From: an uncultured Flavobacteriales bacterium
GTDB lineage: Bacteria; Bacteroidota; Bacteroidia; Flavobacteriales_D; Crocinitomicaceae
Reading direction: 5' to 3'
Assembly (NCBI GenBank): GCA_903899795.1
Contig: CAIUKX010000021.1
Location: forward strand, 1 to 9,327
Length of the DNA stretch: 9,327 nt
Every line of letters starts with the position of its first letter. Position 1 is the stretch's first letter. Positions 6,815 to 9,327 of this stretch are shown here, piece by piece. The notes beneath the pieces were generated by a model. It saw only the letters and a list, made by a program, of their open reading frames with translations, had not been told where the DNA came from and did no database searches. The position numbers were made by a program, and so were the translations under genes.

Positions 6815-7294
6815 CTAGATCACTTTAATAGATACGCCCATTTCAAAAGTAGCGACAATTTCGTTTGAGGTATTTAGTGCGTTTACGTAGACGATAGAAT
6901 TTACCCGTTCACCGGATTGGCTGCTGCTTAGAATTGCTTCTTGAATGATTTGCCCATCACTACTTTCAAATATAACGTTAGATTCGGCTCTTTTCAAAAA
7001 ATCGGCTTTCATGCTTTTGAAAGAAAATGAAACTTTTTTTCCAGCTAATTCAGAAAAATAGAAAACATGGATTCCACCGGCGATGTCTGCACCAACAGCC
7101 AAAGCACCGAAATACATAGAGCTTAAATGATTTTTTGTTCTCCTTCTCAAACGGATTTTCACCCGAACAGTTTTTTCATCCACAAAAAGAAGTCTCGGAT
7201 GTACATATCCGATCAATGGAATTTTGAAAAGTCCTAAAAGGAACATCATCCACTTCATTTTTCGCAGTGACATTTGTTTAGACGGATTGCTCAT
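6815..7294 (-). CDS. DUF4442 hotdog-fold protein, possible thioesterase
   Basis: The 159-aa protein has the layout of the DUF4442 group within the PaaI/YiiD-like hotdog superfamily: an N-terminal amphipathic segment (MKWMMFLLGLFKIPLIGYVHP, 13-33), a strand pair VRVKIRLRRRTKN (43-55), the central helix block NHLSSMYFGALAVGADIAGGI (55-75), and C-terminal strands such as VSFSFKSMKADFLKRA (88-103) and NEIVATFEMGVSIKV (144-158). N55-H56 followed by S58-S59-M60 and the A-x-x-x-G-A-D helix are typical of the family's active-site face. Many hotdog proteins hydrolyse acyl-CoA or acyl-ACP thioesters, but the substrate cannot be read here. The start at 7294 overlaps the upstream flavoprotein gene by 17 nt, and a second ATG (codon 8, at 7273) is an alternative that would leave a 4-nt gap. 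Either way translation is likely coupled. It ends 153 bp from the convergent ndh. Confidence 0.78.
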   Translation of the reverse strand: MSNPSKQMSLRKMKWMMFLLGLFKIPLIGYVHPRLLFVDEKTVRVKIRLRRRTKNHLSSMYFGALAVGADIAGGIHVFYFSELAGKKVSFSFKSMKADFLKRAESNVIFESSDGQIIQEAILSSSQSGERVNSIVYVNALNTSNEIVATFEMGVSIKVI

Positions 7295-8255
7295 ATTCTG
7301 TAATAAGTTGTGCTACAATTTTTCCAACAGGACGAATTTCGTTGACAAATTCTATACTCGGACCTGCACACCAAACTGTTTTATAAGTTGCTCCAAAAGC
7401 TGCATTTTGCAAATTCTTCATTCCGCGGTAGAAAGTGAAAGCCTTGAACCATTTTTTAAGACGTTTGCTTTTATTTAGAATTTTTTCGAGCCAATTTTGT
7501 TCCGTCCCAATCTTTTCAACGTAGGGAGTTTTAATGACGGAGCAAGGAGTTCCTGATAGTTTAGTCGTCATCACAATATCTTTTGCTCCGTAATCGACAC
7601 AGGCTTGTTTGTATTCGGCAGAAACAGGTGCTTCAGTCGATGCGATGAAAAGACTTCCCATGGATAGACCGGCTGCACCTAATTTCAACATTTCTTTTAT
7701 TCCTTGCCCTGAACCAACTCCACCTGCAGAAATAACTGGGATATCAACCGCATGGATGAGGTCGGGAATCAATTGTGCGTATGAAATTTTCCCGGCATGC
7801 CCACCCGCTTCTTTGTTGACGGCAATTACAGCATCAGCTCCTAAATCAGCTACTTTTTTAGCATAATTCACATCGGTAACATCACAAAATACCTTGATAC
7901 CAACTTGATGAGCAGCTTGAATAGTTTCTTCAGGTGAACCGAGGGAGGTAATAATAAAATCTACTTTTTCATCGCAGCAAACCTTTAACTGTTCTTTATA
8001 CAGAAAATTGGATTTGTTGACGATAAGATTGATACCAAAAGGACCTTTTACCTGTGATTTAACTGAACGAATTGCATCCGATAATTCTTGGGTTGTTCTG
8101 TAGTTTAATGCAGGAATTGCACCGGTAATCCCAGCTTTGATTCCCTCCACAATCATATCCACGTTTGAAACCAAGAACATGGGAGCCATGATGATTGGAT
8201 AACGGATCCCGAGTAAGTCACATAAGGGAGCTTTTATTTCATTTGTTTGTTCCAT
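7278..8255 (-). CDS. Nitronate monooxygenase / FabK-like flavoprotein
   Basis: The 325-aa protein is an FMN-binding TIM barrel of the 2-nitropropane dioxygenase family. Key blocks are LLGIRYPIIMAPM (14-26) at the start of the barrel, GPFGINLIV (71-79), KEAGGHAG (148-155) with H153 as the family's catalytic histidine, the phosphate-binding VISAGGVGSGQGIKEMLKLGAAGLSMGSLF (174-203), and A205-S206-T207-E208-A209 after it. Members either oxidise toxic nitronates or, as FabK, reduce enoyl-ACP in fatty acid synthesis. Length and motifs do not separate these reliably. The C-terminal third (250-292) carries a basic, lysine-rich segment (KILNKSKRLKKWFKAF). It is the first gene of a leftward pair, its stop codon overlapping the start of the DUF4442 gene, which hints at a shared acyl or detoxification substrate. 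The ATG at 8255 directly precedes MEQTNEIKAPLCDLLG and is the only good start. Confidence 0.85.
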   Translation of the reverse strand: MEQTNEIKAPLCDLLGIRYPIIMAPMFLVSNVDMIVEGIKAGITGAIPALNYRTTQELSDAIRSVKSQVKGPFGINLIVNKSNFLYKEQLKVCCDEKVDFIITSLGSPEETIQAAHQVGIKVFCDVTDVNYAKKVADLGADAVIAVNKEAGGHAGKISYAQLIPDLIHAVDIPVISAGGVGSGQGIKEMLKLGAAGLSMGSLFIASTEAPVSAEYKQACVDYGAKDIVMTTKLSGTPCSVIKTPYVEKIGTEQNWLEKILNKSKRLKKWFKAFTFYRGMKNLQNAAFGATYKTVWCAGPSIEFVNEIRPVGKIVAQLITEYEQSV

Positions 8256-8259
8256 AATC

Positions 8260-8287
8260 CGAATGTACTAAATAAAATCAGACACAA
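8260..8287 (-). promoter_or_regulatory. Candidate promoter of the flavoprotein-DUF4442 pair
   Basis: On the minus strand TACATTCG (8260-8267) differs from TAnnTTTG by one base, and TTG (8285-8287, in TTGTG) lies upstream with a 17-bp spacer. This is the only candidate promoter in the window showing both a plausible -33 and a -7 at good spacing apart from the U32 one. The -7 box ends 4 nt before the ATG, implying a near-leaderless mRNA, so the real start site may differ. Confidence 0.3.
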
Positions 8288-8459
8288 TCTTATCTTATCA
8301 ATAAAATAACAGATCAGTACCTAGTAAAATTTTAGCAGAATGAAATATTAATCAAGATGTACTATTTGTTCAATGAATTAGTCAAATTTATTGGAAAGCA
8401 AAAGAAAAACATCCCAATCAGTAAAAAAACTGTATCTTAATCAACGCATAATTATTGGG

Positions 8460-9327
8460 ATGAGATTTCGAAAGATCGTAAGATATTATTGTCAATTGTT
8501 ACTATTGCTAGGAATAACGTGTGTCCCGATGGATTTTTCTGCTCAAAATCTGGATTCGTTGTGGAAGATTTGGAAAAATGAAAGTAAACCGGATTCAGTC
8601 CGTTTCAAAGCAATTGATGATTTTATCTGGGAAGGCTTTATTTATGAAATGCCTGATAGTGCTTTGTATTATTGCAAACTTCAGTATGAATTTGCCAAGA
8701 AAGAAGGGGCTGAAAAATTTCAGGCTGTGGCGTTTAATAATAGAGGTACCTGCTTTTATTTAAAGGATGATTTTGACAATGCTGTGAAATACTATTTAAA
8801 AAGTTTACAGCTCTATAGTTCTCTCCGTGATTTGAATGGTATGTCCTCCATCTTCAATAATTTAGGTAATATATTCAAAGAACAAGGCAATTTTGCTCAG
8901 GCAATTAATTATTACATCCAAAGTCTGGAGATTGACGAGCAACTTAAGAATTACGATGGAATGGCTTCTTCTCTCAATAACATTGGAATCATTTACGCCA
9001 ATCAGGATAATTTTTCGAAGGCTTTGGAGTACTATCAGAGAAGTATTCGGCTTTCTAAAAAGATTAAAGATTATGATGGAATTGCTTCACCGCTGAACAA
9101 TATAGGGAATGTCTATGAAAGCAAGGGTGACTATCCAAATGCATTGGAATATTATCACCGCAGTATGAAAATCGAAGAAAAAATCGGAAATATTATTGGT
9201 GCAGCGACTTCGATGAATAATATTGGTGGAATATACAGGATGTTAGGTGAGATAGCATTTAAGGAAAATAAAAAAGAATTGGCAAATGAAAAATTTGAAA
9301 AAGCCATTGAATTCAGTAAGAAAGCGA
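8460..9327 (+). CDS. Secreted TPR protein, N-terminal part (cut by window edge)
   Basis: An open frame runs from the ATG at 8460 to the window end: 289 complete codons and no stop. It begins with a signal peptide (R2, R4, K5, then QLLLLLGITCV, probable cleavage after FSA at 26-28). From about residue 85 come tetratricopeptide repeats with an exact 40-residue period, marked by NNxG at 93, 133, 173, 213 and 253, each followed by Y/F and then A-x-x-Y-Y about 15 residues on. This matches the TPR_12/kinesin-light-chain type with its longer linking turns. The fifth repeat has about 11 extra residues (EIAFKENKKEL). In Flavobacteriia such N-terminal TPR arrays are often joined, past a membrane helix, to a histidine kinase, nucleotide cyclase or LuxR-type DNA-binding region. 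What follows here is unseen, so the role is unknown. No Shine-Dalgarno is visible. The start is supported by the signal peptide and the absence of another in-frame ATG upstream to the stop at 8379. Confidence 0.85.
   Translation, partial: MRFRKIVRYYCQLLLLLGITCVPMDFSAQNLDSLWKIWKNESKPDSVRFKAIDDFIWEGFIYEMPDSALYYCKLQYEFAKKEGAEKFQAVAFNNRGTCFYLKDDFDNAVKYYLKSLQLYSSLRDLNGMSSIFNNLGNIFKEQGNFAQAINYYIQSLEIDEQLKNYDGMASSLNNIGIIYANQDNFSKALEYYQRSIRLSKKIKDYDGIASPLNNIGNVYESKGDYPNALEYYHRSMKIEEKIGNIIGAATSMNNIGGIYRMLGEIAFKENKKELANEKFEKAIEFSKKA
8736..9251 (+). repeat. Degenerate 120-bp tandem repeats encoding TPR motifs
   Basis: A block beginning AAYAAYWTWGGWA (more divergent in the first copy) recurs at 8736, 8856, 8976, 9096 and 9216, exactly 120 bp apart. 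It encodes the NNxG turn of each TPR unit. The copies share codon choice at several positions, suggesting internal duplication, but have clearly diverged, so this is an old array within the gene and not a separate element. Confidence 0.7.

Noticed and set aside
7609..7866. Plus-strand open frame of 85 codons opposite the flavoprotein gene
   Set aside because: It is antisense to the glycine-rich FMN-binding region, has no recognisable domain and no start signals.
8321..8340. TAAAATTTTA palindrome in the gap before the TPR gene
   Set aside because: It is a short 10-bp A/T palindrome expected by chance in such AT-rich DNA, and it has no paired promoter context.
8521..8763. Open frame of 80 codons on the plus strand beginning at a GTG-like region near 8521
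   Set aside because: It lies in another frame within the TPR gene, whose own frame is open from 8460 to the edge with signal peptide and repeats.
8893..9096. Open frame of 67 codons inside the TPR gene
   Set aside because: It repeats with the 120-bp TPR period in a shifted frame, so it is a shadow of the repeat array.

Overview
The window looks like chromosomal DNA from a member of the Bacteroidota, most likely Flavobacteriia (a Fluviicola/Crocinitomicaceae-like organism is a guess). The reasons are AT-rich DNA, weak or absent Shine-Dalgarno sequences, TAnnTTTG-type -7 promoter boxes, a DUF2490 outer-membrane protein, signal peptides ending in S-x-Q or S-A-Q, and a TPR protein with exactly 40-residue repeats. 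Most of the content is metabolic and housekeeping genes. I see no defence island, CRISPR array, tRNA, rRNA or prophage.

Layout from left to right. The first 67 bases hold the first 22 codons of a leftward IS1595-like transposase, cut by the window edge. After an AT-rich gap comes hutU (267-2288, +), a long-form urocanate hydratase with a good promoter box and ribosome binding site. It converges, with only 4 bp between stop codons, on a DUF2490 beta-barrel outer-membrane gene (2293-3069, -). A 288-bp gap follows. Then come a U32-family protein resembling the 23S rRNA hydroxylation factor RlhA (3358-5229, -) and, divergent from it across 148 bp, a type II NADH:quinone dehydrogenase (5378-6661, +). 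A structured 153-bp convergent gap contains a nested inverted repeat and a probable terminator. Next is a two-gene leftward unit in which a nitronate monooxygenase/FabK-like flavoprotein (7278-8255) overlaps a DUF4442 hotdog-fold protein (6815-7294) by 17 nt. A divergent 204-bp gap leads to a secreted or membrane-anchored TPR protein (8460 to the window end, +) that is cut by the right edge.

The genes do not form one obvious pathway. HutU catalyses the second step of histidine breakdown but has no hutH, hutI or hutG partner here. The ndh gene feeds electrons from NADH to menaquinone. The overlapping flavoprotein/hotdog pair is the only clear operon and the best candidate for a functional link not yet described. 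The most interesting points are the urocanase active-site signature departing from the classical bacterial one, the flavoprotein-hotdog coupling, the nested palindrome at 6688-6731, and the charged tail on the outer-membrane protein. Nothing here gives strong evidence of a wholly new system.
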